A stretch of DNA of 64,000 nucleotides from Chloroflexota bacterium (GTDB taxonomy: Bacteria; Chloroflexota; Anaerolineae; Anaerolineales; VGOW01), in assembly GCA_016197225.1 (NCBI GenBank), contig JACPWC010000085.1, forward strand, positions 1-64,000. The letters are read 5' to 3'. The notes beneath the pieces were generated by a model. That model made no database searches and was not told where the DNA came from. It worked only from the letters and a program-made list of their open reading frames with translations. Each line of letters starts with the position of its first letter. Positions within the stretch are counted from its first letter, which is position 1. The position numbers and the translations under genes are program-made. Shown one piece after another: positions 46,089-54,394 of the stretch.

Positions 46089-46793
46089 TTACTTCATCAT
46101 GCGCCCGCCGTCCACGCGCAGATTGACGCCGGTGATGCCGCGATTTTCGAGCAGGAAGATAGCGGCATGAGTGACATCTTCGGTGGTGACGAGCCTGCCG
46201 AGGGCGGTGCGAGATTTTAAATTTTCCAACACGGCATCCGGTTGCTTCATCCAGGCGGGTGTATCGCCAACTTGACCGGGATGAATCGCATTGACTCGAA
46301 TCGGCGCAAGTTCCAACGCCAGTGAATTGATCAGCGTGGCAACGCCGCCATTGACGGTAGTGATGGTGGTTGAGCCCGGGTACGGCTGGTTGCGCGCCAG
46401 TCCGCCGTAAATGAGAATGGACGCGTCTTCGCGCATCTTCGAGGAGAGCACGTGCACGCATTCGGTATAGCCGACCAGTTTCAACGTGACCAACTTGATC
46501 GCTTCATCAATGTTGTACTCGCGGACTTTGTTGTTATCGCGGTGAAGGGCTACCAGCGCAAGATGAAGCACATCGTCCACCTCGGCCAGCGCGGGGGCGA
46601 TTTGATGCGGCGTTGAGAGGTCAACGCTGATGCCAACACAGTCCCCGCCGATTTCTTTTGCGGTGGCTTGCGCGCGTCCCAAATCGCGGCTGGTGACAAC
46701 AACGCGGTGTCCCTTGTCCGCGTAGTGTTGAGCCAAATGTTTGCCAAGTTCACAGGTGCCCCCCACAACAACAACTGTGCCAAGTTTATCCAT
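46089..46793 (-). CDS. atypical short-chain dehydrogenase-like protein
   Basis: Rossmann-fold protein of 234 residues. The cofactor loop is VVVGGTCELGKHLA and the C-terminal segment LAPIRVNAIHPGQVGDTPAW fits the SDR family. The catalytic Tyr-x-x-x-Lys is missing: after ILIYGGLARNQPYPGS the helix reads TITTVNGGVATL. It therefore belongs to an SDR branch with a different or lost chemistry. AAGGAG precedes the ATG, which overlaps the end of the upstream bicupin gene by eight bases. Confidence 0.8.
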   Translation of the reverse strand: MDKLGTVVVVGGTCELGKHLAQHYADKGHRVVVTSRDLGRAQATAKEIGGDCVGISVDLSTPHQIAPALAEVDDVLHLALVALHRDNNKVREYNIDEAIKLVTLKLVGYTECVHVLSSKMREDASILIYGGLARNQPYPGSTTITTVNGGVATLINSLALELAPIRVNAIHPGQVGDTPAWMKQPDAVLENLKSRTALGRLVTTEDVTHAAIFLLENRGITGVNLRVDGGRMMK

Positions 46794-47697
46794 GATGATG
46801 CTTCTCCTTTTTCAACGCCTCTTCGAGATACTTCCAGTCGCGGCGGAAGCGATACGAGTGGCGGCGCGGCGGTTGCGGCGCCTGCGTTTCGAGCCAGCGC
46901 ACAATGCCATCGGTGGCGTTGCGGAACTCATGAACGCAACCAACGCCTGCCCAAGCGCAATCACCAGGCTTGAGGTGATATTTCACGCCATCGAACCAGC
47001 CGTAGACTTCGCCTTCCAGAATCAGATACGTTTCCTCGAGCGGATGATCGTGCGCGCCCGCCACGCCCGCCGGTTCATACTGCACCATGAACATCGTAGC
47101 GAGTTGCGCGCCGAGGTCGCTATCCACCATCATTTTGACGGTGATGCCGCTGTACACGAGCAAGGCCGTTCGCATACTGGCAGAGACGGCGAGCATATCC
47201 TGCGTTTGTTTTCCGGCATTCATGTTGTCAGGCGAGATGTGACCAAATGAACGTGTGCGCGGATCGCGGGCATCCACGGCAATCGGTTCAACCTTCGGGA
47301 GGGCGGCTACTGGATAAATGTCCCCATCTCCATCCAAACGGGGTTGAGGGGCGAGCATCTCTGCCCAGCGCACGCGAGTCTTGCCAGCGTTGCGAAAAGA
47401 ATGCGCCGATGAAACATGGATCGCGCCGTAATCGCCCGGTTCGAGCGCGTATGTCCCGTCGCCGGTTTCGCAAATAAGTTGCCCTTCGAGGAGGTAAATG
47501 CTTTCTTCAAAGGCATGAATGTGTGCGCCGATGGTTCCGCCGGGGTCAAGTTCGCAAATACTGAACTCCTGATGGACAGAGCCGTTCTCGCCATTGACAA
47601 TGCACCAACGGCGATAGCCGTTACTCAACGATTCAAACGCCTTCGGCGCTATGAACTCTTCCTGCGCGGCGGCGCGAACGATATGTCTTGACGGCAT
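46786..47697 (-). CDS. bicupin protein (AllE-like), copy A
   Basis: Two-cupin protein of 303 residues resembling (S)-ureidoglycine aminohydrolase and related metal-binding bicupins. First cupin: GGTIGAHIHAFEESIYLLEG and SSAHSFRNAG; second: AGAHDHPLEETYLILEGEVY and GCVHEFRNA. Both keep the His-x-His, Glu and distal His expected of metal sites. It is a paralogue of the next upstream gene. GAGGAG precedes the ATG. Confidence 0.82.
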   Translation of the reverse strand: MPSRHIVRAAAQEEFIAPKAFESLSNGYRRWCIVNGENGSVHQEFSICELDPGGTIGAHIHAFEESIYLLEGQLICETGDGTYALEPGDYGAIHVSSAHSFRNAGKTRVRWAEMLAPQPRLDGDGDIYPVAALPKVEPIAVDARDPRTRSFGHISPDNMNAGKQTQDMLAVSASMRTALLVYSGITVKMMVDSDLGAQLATMFMVQYEPAGVAGAHDHPLEETYLILEGEVYGWFDGVKYHLKPGDCAWAGVGCVHEFRNATDGIVRWLETQAPQPPRRHSYRFRRDWKYLEEALKKEKHHHG

Positions 47698-47718
47698 GTG
47701 GTTCTCCTCAATTCAATT

Positions 47719-47757
47719 TGTCATTCTGAGTAGCGCCTCGCGCCGCTCAGAATGACA
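47719..47757. repeat. palindromic repeat TGTCATTCTGAG
   Basis: TGTCATTCTGAG (47719-47730) and CTCAGAATGACA (47746-47757) are perfect 12-bp arms in the gap between the two bicupin genes. Confidence 0.85.
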
Positions 47758-47764
47758 GGGTGTG

Positions 47765-48604
47765 TTACTGATACTGCGCCCAATCTCTTTCAAATCTAAA
47801 TACCTCTTTTGAAGGCGGTAATGGCGCTTGGGTTTCGATCCAACGCACCGGCTCGTCGCCAACATTGGCGAAACTATGAACACAACCGACGCCCGTCCAG
47901 ATCACGTCACCGGGGCCGAGGTCGTAGGTTTGGCCGTCGGCGGCGGCCCGCACACCGCCGCTGACGATGAAATAGGATTCCTCAAAGGTGTGATCGTGCA
48001 GGTCAATCTTCGCGCCGGGCTGGTATTGAATGAGAAACAGTGATTGATGAATCGCGCCGAAGGATCGATCCACGAACATCTTGATGGCCACGCCGGTGAC
48101 GGGATTGAAGCCTTCCATTTGTGACGGCCCGCCGGGGCGCGGCAGTTGCGCTTCGTCAAAATAGCCCAGCAGGGCAGTGGCCGGATCGGGGGGCGTTGCC
48201 TGGATGGGCGCTTCACCGCCGACGAAAAACGTATCGCGCCCGTAGTCAGAGGAACGCGGCTGAGGCGCTTGCATCTCCAGCCAGCGCGCGGACCTGCGGC
48301 CAGCGTTGCGCCAGGCGTGTTTAACGCCGGTGCTGATCAAGCCAAAATGGCCGGGGCCGAGCAAGTAGGCTTGCTCGCCGATTTGGGCGATGACGTTTCC
48401 CTCTAAAATATAGAAACTCTCTTCAAAGGAGTGCAGGTGCGGCTGAATCACGCCGTTGGTGTCCAGAAAGCAGATGCCTGTGCCCATGTGCACCGAGCCG
48501 ACAGAGTGATCTACATACGTCGCCCGCTTGAAACCGGTGCTTTGTTTGGCGTAGAGCGCCGGGGTTTGAAACATGCTTTCGTCGAGTTTGGATACGTAGT
48601 GCAT
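47765..48604 (-). CDS. bicupin protein (AllE-like), copy B
   Basis: Two-cupin protein of 279 residues, paralogous to copy A. First cupin: QPHLHSFEESFYILEG and GVKHAWRNAG; second: IDLHDHTFEESYFIVSGGVR and GCVHSFANVG. Metal-site residues are retained in both halves. Shared ends of the domains (WLEMQAPQPR, WIETQAPLPP) mirror those of copy A. Adjacent paralogues in one operon suggest a heteromer or two steps. The ATG overlaps no gene and starts ten bases after the E2 stop. Confidence 0.82.
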   Translation of the reverse strand: MHYVSKLDESMFQTPALYAKQSTGFKRATYVDHSVGSVHMGTGICFLDTNGVIQPHLHSFEESFYILEGNVIAQIGEQAYLLGPGHFGLISTGVKHAWRNAGRRSARWLEMQAPQPRSSDYGRDTFFVGGEAPIQATPPDPATALLGYFDEAQLPRPGGPSQMEGFNPVTGVAIKMFVDRSFGAIHQSLFLIQYQPGAKIDLHDHTFEESYFIVSGGVRAAADGQTYDLGPGDVIWTGVGCVHSFANVGDEPVRWIETQAPLPPSKEVFRFERDWAQYQ

Positions 48605-48614
48605 AAGCGCCTTC

Positions 48615-49883
48615 TTAGTCCAGCAACTTCATCGGCTCTTCAACAAGTTCGGCCAGCGTTTGCAAAAACTGCGCCCCGCGCGCGCCGTCCACGGCGCGAT
48701 GGTCGCACGACAGGCTCAAGGTCAGCATCGGTTGCACCGCCGGTTGGCCGTTCAGCGGCACGACCCGGTCGGCGATGCGGCTCACGGCCAGGATGGCGGC
48801 CTGCGGCGGGTTGATGATGGCGTTGAAAGCATCCACGCCATACATGCCCAGGTTGCTGATAGTGAACGTGCCGCCGCTCAGGTCGTCGAGTGAAAGTTTG
48901 CCTGCCTGTGCTTTGGTCACTGCTTCTTTGCGCCGCGCCGCCAGTTGACTCAGTCCCAATTGATCGGCATGATGAATGACTGGCACAATCAGGCCGTCAT
49001 CCACGGCGACGGCCAACCCGATGTTGACTTCGGGATTCAGGGTCAGGCCGCCGTCTTTCCAGGAGGCGTTGACTCGCGGGTGACGGCGAAGCGCGGCGGC
49101 GGTCAGCTTGACGAGCAAATCGGTGTAAGTGATCTTTTCTGTGGCTCGCGATTGAGCCGAGTCGCGCCACGACATGAGTTGAGCGGCGTTGACTTCGCGC
49201 AACAAGTAGAAGTGCGGGATCGTCGTCCAGGCTTGTGTGAGGCGCTCGACCATCACCCGCCACGTCCGGCTGACAGTGAGCGTTTCGGCCTCGGTAGAGA
49301 CGTTCCGTCGGAACGTCTCTACATCATTTGCCAGCACCGCGCCCTCCGGCCCACTGCCGGAAATGTCTGCCAAATCCAAACCGCGCTCCTGAGCGAGGCG
49401 GCGCGCTTTGGGTGAGGCCAGTACGCGGCCATTCGGTTTAAGACCTGTCAGGTTTTCGCGAAGCGTACCTGACAGGTCTTGGCGTGCGGCCAGGTAAGCC
49501 AGCACATCTTCTTTTCGCACGCGGCCACCCTGCGGTTTGATTTGAGTCAGGTCAAGGTTGTGCTCAGCGGCCATGCGGGCGGCGACGGGCGAGGCAGTGA
49601 GGGAGTGGGCGATAGAATCGGTTTTGGGCGCAGTGGCGGTTTCCCCTGGATTTAAAATGACGGCAATCGCCTGCCCGACCGGAATCACATCGCCCGGTCT
49701 GGCCGTCACCTGCGCCAGAATGCCCGAGGCGGCGGCCTCCACTTCAACCGAGGCTTTGTCGGTTTCCACTTCCATCAAGGGTTCCCCTTTGGTGACTGTC
49801 TCACCAGGGGCTTTGAACCATTTCAGGAGCGTGCCGGTTTCCTGGGCCATGCCAAGCGCGGGCATGATGACATCTTTAGCCAC
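48615..49883 (-). CDS. dihydrolipoamide acyltransferase (E2) of a 2-oxoacid dehydrogenase complex
   Basis: E2 component of 422 residues starting at a GTG (AAGGA seven bases upstream). The lipoyl domain (about 1-80) has the lipoylated Lys in VETDKASVEV. Two peripheral-subunit-binding-like segments follow (about 93-135: SPVAARMAAEHNLDLTQI; about 152-188: ASPKARRLAQERGLDLADIS). The catalytic domain ends with the SCDHRAVDGARG active-site His. Both inter-domain linkers contain palindromic repeats: residues about 135-148 (DLSGTLRENLTGLK) and 188-197 (VETFRRNVS region). E1alpha and E1beta are upstream; no E3 gene is near. The acyl group carried is unknown. Confidence 0.9.
   Translation of the reverse strand: MAKDVIMPALGMAQETGTLLKWFKAPGETVTKGEPLMEVETDKASVEVEAAASGILAQVTARPGDVIPVGQAIAVILNPGETATAPKTDSIAHSLTASPVAARMAAEHNLDLTQIKPQGGRVRKEDVLAYLAARQDLSGTLRENLTGLKPNGRVLASPKARRLAQERGLDLADISGSGPEGAVLANDVETFRRNVSTEAETLTVSRTWRVMVERLTQAWTTIPHFYLLREVNAAQLMSWRDSAQSRATEKITYTDLLVKLTAAALRRHPRVNASWKDGGLTLNPEVNIGLAVAVDDGLIVPVIHHADQLGLSQLAARRKEAVTKAQAGKLSLDDLSGGTFTISNLGMYGVDAFNAIINPPQAAILAVSRIADRVVPLNGQPAVQPMLTLSLSCDHRAVDGARGAQFLQTLAELVEEPMKLLD
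49294..49322. repeat. palindromic repeat inside the E2 coding sequence (GTAGAGACGTTCC type)
   Basis: Perfect 13-bp arms GTAGAGACGTTCC and GGAACGTCTCTAC around a 3-base loop. It lies in frame within the linker before the E2 catalytic domain and encodes about ten residues. Confidence 0.9.
49440..49480. repeat. palindromic repeat inside the E2 coding sequence (AAGACCTGTCAGGT type)
   Basis: Perfect 14-bp arms AAGACCTGTCAGGT and ACCTGACAGGTCTT around a TTCGCGAAGC-containing loop. It lies between the two binding-domain-like segments of E2. The same family occurs in the intergenic repeat at 35145-35211. Confidence 0.92.
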
Positions 49884-49901
49884 GACAGAGTCCTTAATGC
49901 T

Positions 49902-51323
49902 CTAGCGGGTCCGGGATTTTCTCGGCTTCGCGGCAACTTTGGCTTTGTGATTGTTGCCCCGGCCAGCCGAGCGTGGCGGGCGAACGGGGTCATCGGGCAG
50001 TCCGGCTCCGCCATAATCTACGCCGGTATAGTCAATGTTCTTGTGCGACTGAGTTTCACGGATGTTAGAGAGCGGGCCAGTGGCGACCTGATACTTGATC
50101 CCGGCCACCATCAACTCCTCCGCCGGGAAGCGGGTGATGACTTCACAACCGTCTTTGGTCACCACCAACTGTTCTTCAATGCGCGCCGCCGACCAGCCGT
50201 CGGTGGCCGGCCAATACGTTTCCAGGGCGAAGACCATGCCTTCCTGGATAATTTCGGGGCTGTCGAAGGAGACGAGGCGGCTGAAGACCGGCTTCTCCCA
50301 AATCGCGAGACCGACGCCGTGGCCGTATTGCAGGGCAAAGGCCATTTCTTCGTTTGGCAGGCCGAACTCTTGAGCCTTGGGCCACAGCTTCACCACGTCG
50401 GCGGTGGTGATGCCGGGCTTGATGGCGTTAATGGCAACGTCGAGATAATAGCGGCAACGCTTGTAGGCATCCACTTGCGCCTGCGAAGCACTGCCAACCG
50501 ACAACGTGCGGTAGTAGCAAGTGCGATAGCCGTTGAAACTGTGGAGGATGTCGTAGAAAGCGAGGTCGCCGGGGCGCAGGACGCGGTCGCTGAAAATGTG
50601 CGGGTGCGGGTTACAGCGTTCGCCGGAAATGGCGTTGACGCCCTCGACGTGTTCTGAACCCATGCTGTACAGCACGTTGTTGACTAACCCGACGCACTGG
50701 TTCTCGCGCACCCCCGGCTTCATGAACCGATAGAGTTCTTCATAAGCGGCATCCACCATCATGCAAGCCATGGTGAGCAGGGTAATCTCATCTTGCGTCT
50801 TAATCACGCGCGCTTCCTGCATCAGTTGTTGGCCGTCCACCACGGTCAGGCCTTCTTTTTGCAGGGCGAAGAGAACCGGCGGCTCCACCACATCCACGCC
50901 CAGCGGCTCTTTGTGCAAACCGCGCTCTTCGAGTTCGATGCGAATCTTGCGGGCCACGTCTTCGGCCCGGTGAGCGCCGGGCGGCATCGCGCCGCGCAGG
51001 GTCGAGATACCGGCTCGTGAGCGGCCCTCGCCGAGCCAGGAGCAATACATCTGATGATGTTTGGCCGCCACGCCGAAGTCCCAGTTGATCGGCTCGTCGT
51101 CCTGCGGCAGAAGGCAGAAGCGGCCCAGCTTGTCAATCGCCCAGGTGCCAATGGTGGTGTTGGTGATATAGCGGATGTTGTTCATGTCGAAGCACAACAG
51201 CGCGCCAATCTCCGATTTCTTGAGCAGGGCCTTGATGCGCGCCAGCCGCTCGCGGCGCAGACGATCAAAATGGACTCGCTCTTCCCAATCCACCGCCATC
51301 GTGCCGAATGTTTTGAGTGGCAT
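49902..51323 (-). CDS. M24-family (creatinase/aminopeptidase P-like) hydrolase, one metal ligand lost
   Basis: Pita-bread-fold protein of 473 residues from the ATG at 51323 (AGGAGG five bases upstream). The N-terminal creatinase-type domain (about 1-190) precedes the M24 domain. Metal-site positions: the first Asp is kept (AFYDILHSF), but the second, eleven residues later, is Cys (GYRTCYYRT); the His (YGHGVGL) and two Glu (FALETYW, RIEEQLVV) remain. The altered site argues against a standard dinuclear aminopeptidase and for a creatinase-like C-N hydrolase or another chemistry. The C-terminal 40 residues are basic. Confidence 0.8.
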   Translation of the reverse strand: MPLKTFGTMAVDWEERVHFDRLRRERLARIKALLKKSEIGALLCFDMNNIRYITNTTIGTWAIDKLGRFCLLPQDDEPINWDFGVAAKHHQMYCSWLGEGRSRAGISTLRGAMPPGAHRAEDVARKIRIELEERGLHKEPLGVDVVEPPVLFALQKEGLTVVDGQQLMQEARVIKTQDEITLLTMACMMVDAAYEELYRFMKPGVRENQCVGLVNNVLYSMGSEHVEGVNAISGERCNPHPHIFSDRVLRPGDLAFYDILHSFNGYRTCYYRTLSVGSASQAQVDAYKRCRYYLDVAINAIKPGITTADVVKLWPKAQEFGLPNEEMAFALQYGHGVGLAIWEKPVFSRLVSFDSPEIIQEGMVFALETYWPATDGWSAARIEEQLVVTKDGCEVITRFPAEELMVAGIKYQVATGPLSNIRETQSHKNIDYTGVDYGGAGLPDDPVRPPRSAGRGNNHKAKVAAKPRKSRTR

Positions 51324-51345
51324 GCTGACCTCCTGTTTAGTCAAG

Positions 51346-51399
51346 TGGTCGAATAGTCAAATGGTCGAATGACCACAAGACCACTCGACTACACGACCA
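51346..51399. repeat. imperfect palindromic repeat TGGTCGAATAGTC
   Basis: TGGTCGAATAGTCAAATGGT pairs imperfectly with ACCACTCGACTACACGACCA. It occupies the gap between the E1beta and M24 genes. Confidence 0.75.
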
Positions 51400-51402
51400 G
51401 AT

Positions 51403-52407
51403 TTAGTTCTTTCCGCACAACACTTTGGCCATCTCAAATACCTGCTTGGCGTTAGGAATGGTCAAATCTTCCAGCGCGGGCGAGAAGGGAATGGGGACGT
51501 TCATTGCGCCGAGGCGCTTGACCGGGGCGTCAAGGTAATAGAACGCGCCGTCGGCGATGACTGAGGCCAGTTCGGCGGTGACGCCGTATTGCTCGTAACC
51601 CTCGTCAATCACAATCGCCCGGCTCGTCTTTTTAGCTGACTCGATCAGAGTTTGTTTGTCGAGCGGCACCATCGTGCGCGGGTCAACGACCTCGGCGCTC
51701 ACGCCGATCTCGTCCAACAGTTGGGCCGCCTCCAGCGCGACGTAGACCATGCTACTCGTCGCCACCAGGGTAATATCCGTGCCTTCACGTTTGATGTCGG
51801 CCACGCCGAGCGGGATGGTGTATTCCTCGGCAGGCACGGGGCCTTTGACGGTCTTGTACATCATCTTGTCTTCCAGGATGATGACCGGACTGTCGTCGCG
51901 AATGGCAGTCTTCATCAAACCTTTGGCGTCGTAGGGCGTGGCCGGGACAGCGACCTTGAGGCCGGGAATGTGGCTGTACCAGGCGTGGAGCGATTGCGAG
52001 TGTTGGGCCGCCGAGCGGCGGCCCGCGCCCATCGTCGTCCGCAGAACCATTGGCACTTTGAGCTTGCCGCCAGACATGTAGTGAATCTTGGCCGCCTGAT
52101 TCATGATCTGATCCATGATCAGGCCGCTAAAGTCGCCGAACATGATGTCCACCACCGGGCGCAGGCCGGTCATGGCCGCGCCGACGGCCAACCCGGTGAA
52201 ACCCGGCTCGGAGATGGGCGTGTCGAGGATGCGTTCCGGCCCGAATTCTTCTACAAGACCATTCAGCACTTTGAACGTTGTGCCGGCTTCGGCAATGTCC
52301 TCGCCCAGCATGAAGACGCGCGGGTCGCGGCGCAGTTCTTCGGCCAGCGCCTCTTTAATCGCCTCGCCGAAGGTCAGTTCACGGCCATTGGCGCTAGGCG
52401 AAGACAT
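51403..52407 (-). CDS. 2-oxoacid/acetoin dehydrogenase E1 beta subunit
   Basis: Thiamine-diphosphate enzyme subunit of 334 residues, of the acetoin/branched-chain/pyruvate dehydrogenase group. LTFGEAIKEALAEELRRDPR is the family opening, with MLGEDIAEAGTTFKVLNGLV, DTPISEPGFTGLAVGAAMTG (including the Glu that activates the cofactor) and GGRRSAAQHSQSLH-like residues. It pairs with the alpha subunit, whose gene overlaps by 14 bases, and passes acyl groups to the E2 encoded two genes downstream. Confidence 0.9.
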   Translation of the reverse strand: MSSPSANGRELTFGEAIKEALAEELRRDPRVFMLGEDIAEAGTTFKVLNGLVEEFGPERILDTPISEPGFTGLAVGAAMTGLRPVVDIMFGDFSGLIMDQIMNQAAKIHYMSGGKLKVPMVLRTTMGAGRRSAAQHSQSLHAWYSHIPGLKVAVPATPYDAKGLMKTAIRDDSPVIILEDKMMYKTVKGPVPAEEYTIPLGVADIKREGTDITLVATSSMVYVALEAAQLLDEIGVSAEVVDPRTMVPLDKQTLIESAKKTSRAIVIDEGYEQYGVTAELASVIADGAFYYLDAPVKRLGAMNVPIPFSPALEDLTIPNAKQVFEMAKVLCGKN

Positions 52408-53362
52408 GCTGGCTCACTTCTTCGGGCGCTGGGAAGGGCGCGTTGAGAGCGTAATTAACGGCGACGGACACTTCGTCGGCCACGCTTCTTTCGATTTGCT
52501 CAAAGATGCCGGCGTCGGCCATGCCGTTGGCCGTCAACCAATCCTTGAGAGATTGCAGGGGATCGCGATTCGTTTTCCATTCCTGTTCCTCATCTTTGGA
52601 GCGGTAGTAAGCGCGGCTGATGTCGCCGACATGATGGCCGTGATAGCGATAGGTGTGGCAGAGCAGAAAGGCGGGGCCGTCGCCCCGGCGGGCGCGAGCG
52701 ATCAATTGTTGAGCCGCCTCGTGTACCTCACCTACGTTCTGTCCATTCACCTCCACCGCCAGAATCCCGAACGCTTCGGCGCGGGCTTTCATGCTACCGG
52801 CTGTCGACTCGGAATGGTGGGTGTATTCGTTGTAGAGGTTGTTTTCGCAAACGTAGACGACGGGCAGTTTCCACAACTGGGCCATGTTCATGGATTCGTA
52901 CAGCACACCTTGTCCCAGCGCGCCTTCACCAAAAAAGCAGATGGCTACCCGGCCATTGCCCAGCCGTTTGCTGGAGAAGGCGGCCCCGGTGGCAATGGCC
53001 GCGCTCCCGCCGACGATGGCGTTCGCGCCGAGGTTGCCGGTGTCCTGATCGGCGATGTGCATGGAGCCGCCCTTGCCCCGGCAGTAGCCGGCCGCTTTGC
53101 CCAGTAATTCGCAAAACATTTTGTCCAGCACCGCGCCTTTGGCCAGGCAGTGGCCGTGGCCGCGATGGGTGCTGGTGATGTAATCGTCCCGGCGCAACGC
53201 TTCGCAGACGCCGACCGCAACAGCTTCTTCGCCAATGTACAAGTGGGCCAGGCCGGGCATCTTGGCGCTGGTGTAAAGTTCGTTGACCTGCTCCTCAAAG
53301 GCGCGAATCTTCGCCATCTGCTCGTACATGTGGAGCCATTGCTCGCGATCAACGTCGGCCAT
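52394..53362 (-). CDS. 2-oxoacid/acetoin dehydrogenase E1 alpha subunit
   Basis: Thiamine-diphosphate-binding subunit of 322 residues. Features: MYEQMAKIRAFEEQVNELY, HLYIGEEAVAVGVCEAL, TSTHRGHGHCLAKGA, GGSMHIADQDTGNLGANAIV and the cofactor motif beginning FFGEGALGQGVLYESMNMA, with GEG in place of the usual GDG. TYRYHGHHVGD follows. The sequence resembles AcoA-type subunits more than standard pyruvate dehydrogenase. AAGGAG overlaps the stop of the upstream gene, so expression is coupled. Confidence 0.9.
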   Translation of the reverse strand: MADVDREQWLHMYEQMAKIRAFEEQVNELYTSAKMPGLAHLYIGEEAVAVGVCEALRRDDYITSTHRGHGHCLAKGAVLDKMFCELLGKAAGYCRGKGGSMHIADQDTGNLGANAIVGGSAAIATGAAFSSKRLGNGRVAICFFGEGALGQGVLYESMNMAQLWKLPVVYVCENNLYNEYTHHSESTAGSMKARAEAFGILAVEVNGQNVGEVHEAAQQLIARARRGDGPAFLLCHTYRYHGHHVGDISRAYYRSKDEEQEWKTNRDPLQSLKDWLTANGMADAGIFEQIERSVADEVSVAVNYALNAPFPAPEEVSQHVFA

Positions 53363-54250
53363 TCAATCTCCTTCGCCTGCCAGGCGGGCCAGCACTTTGA
53401 ACAGGGCCGCAAAGTCTTCATCGCCGTAACCCAAAGCGCGGGCGGCGGAGAGCATTTCGTTGGCCTGGGCGACAGAGTACAGCGGCACGCCCAACTCACG
53501 GCCTAACTCGAGCGCGAGTTGCAAATCCTTCTGCATCATCGCTACACTAAACCAGACTTCGTCGGGCATCTTGAAGATGAAAGGGGCACGGTACTTCATG
53601 GCCGGCGAGGCGGCCACACTGTTGAGAAGAGCGTCGAGAGCGGCCTGGCGAGGGATACCACTGCGTTCGGCCAGCAGTAAACTCTCAAACAACGAAAGCA
53701 ATTGCGTCGCCAGGTTCAGGTTGATGGCGATCTTCATCGAGACGCCCTGACCGTTGGCGCCTACGTGAACGATCTTCTGGCCGAGGATTTCAAAAATGGG
53801 GCGGACTTTTTCCAACGTCTCCGCCTCGCCGCCGACAAAGAAAATCAGTGTCCCGCCTTCGGCGGCGGGGATGCTGCCGGACACCGGCGCTTCCAACATC
53901 TGCGCGCCGGTAGCGGCAACCCGGCCCGCTAAATTGCGGATGAGGCGCGGGCTGACCGTGCTCATGTCCACGTAAATTTTGCCGGAGGCGGCGGAGAGTC
54001 CTGCCAGCACCCCGTCCGGGCCGTCGGCAATAGACGACAAAGCCGTCGTATCACTGACCATGCTGAAAGTGATGTCGGCGGCTGTGGCGACCTGGCGTGG
54101 GGTGTCGGCCCACTGCATCCCAGCCTGAATCAAGCTCTCGGCTCTGGCGCGGGTGCGGTTGTGGCCCGTCACGGAGTGTCCGGCGTTGAGCAGGCGTTTG
54201 ACGATCCGACTGCCCATCAATCCCAAGCCAATGAAACCGAGATGCGTCAT
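53363..54250 (-). CDS. beta-hydroxyacid dehydrogenase (HIBADH/GarR family)
   Basis: NAD(P)-dependent dehydrogenase of 295 residues, first gene of the catabolic operon. The cofactor site is LGFIGLGLMGSRIVKRLLNA; the substrate loop is EAPVSGSIPAAEGGTLIFFV; the catalytic Lys is in GVSMKIAINLNLA. It resembles 3-hydroxyisobutyrate and tartronate semialdehyde dehydrogenases. Its product could be a 2-oxo or semialdehyde acid for the E1/E2 complex encoded next; this is inference. The leader is about 58 nt. Confidence 0.87.
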   Translation of the reverse strand: MTHLGFIGLGLMGSRIVKRLLNAGHSVTGHNRTRARAESLIQAGMQWADTPRQVATAADITFSMVSDTTALSSIADGPDGVLAGLSAASGKIYVDMSTVSPRLIRNLAGRVAATGAQMLEAPVSGSIPAAEGGTLIFFVGGEAETLEKVRPIFEILGQKIVHVGANGQGVSMKIAINLNLATQLLSLFESLLLAERSGIPRQAALDALLNSVAASPAMKYRAPFIFKMPDEVWFSVAMMQKDLQLALELGRELGVPLYSVAQANEMLSAARALGYGDEDFAALFKVLARLAGEGD

Positions 54251-54314
54251 AGTTGGACTATTTGCCTGTTAGACTGTATTTTCCGGGGAGTCTTTGTTTA
54301 CACCTGTATTGAAC

Positions 54315-54344
54315 AATATACAATAAGACAAGGACTTTTGTCAA
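54315..54344 (-). promoter_or_regulatory. promoter of the catabolic operon
   Basis: On the minus strand TTGACA (54339-54344), 18 bases, TATATT (54315-54320). The -10 box abuts the TTGAACA half-site at 54309-54315, so a bound repressor would block the start point. Confidence 0.75.
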
Positions 54345-54394
54345 TCAATACTGAACATTTCTCATGAATTTTAATTACGGTGAACAGAAAGCAT

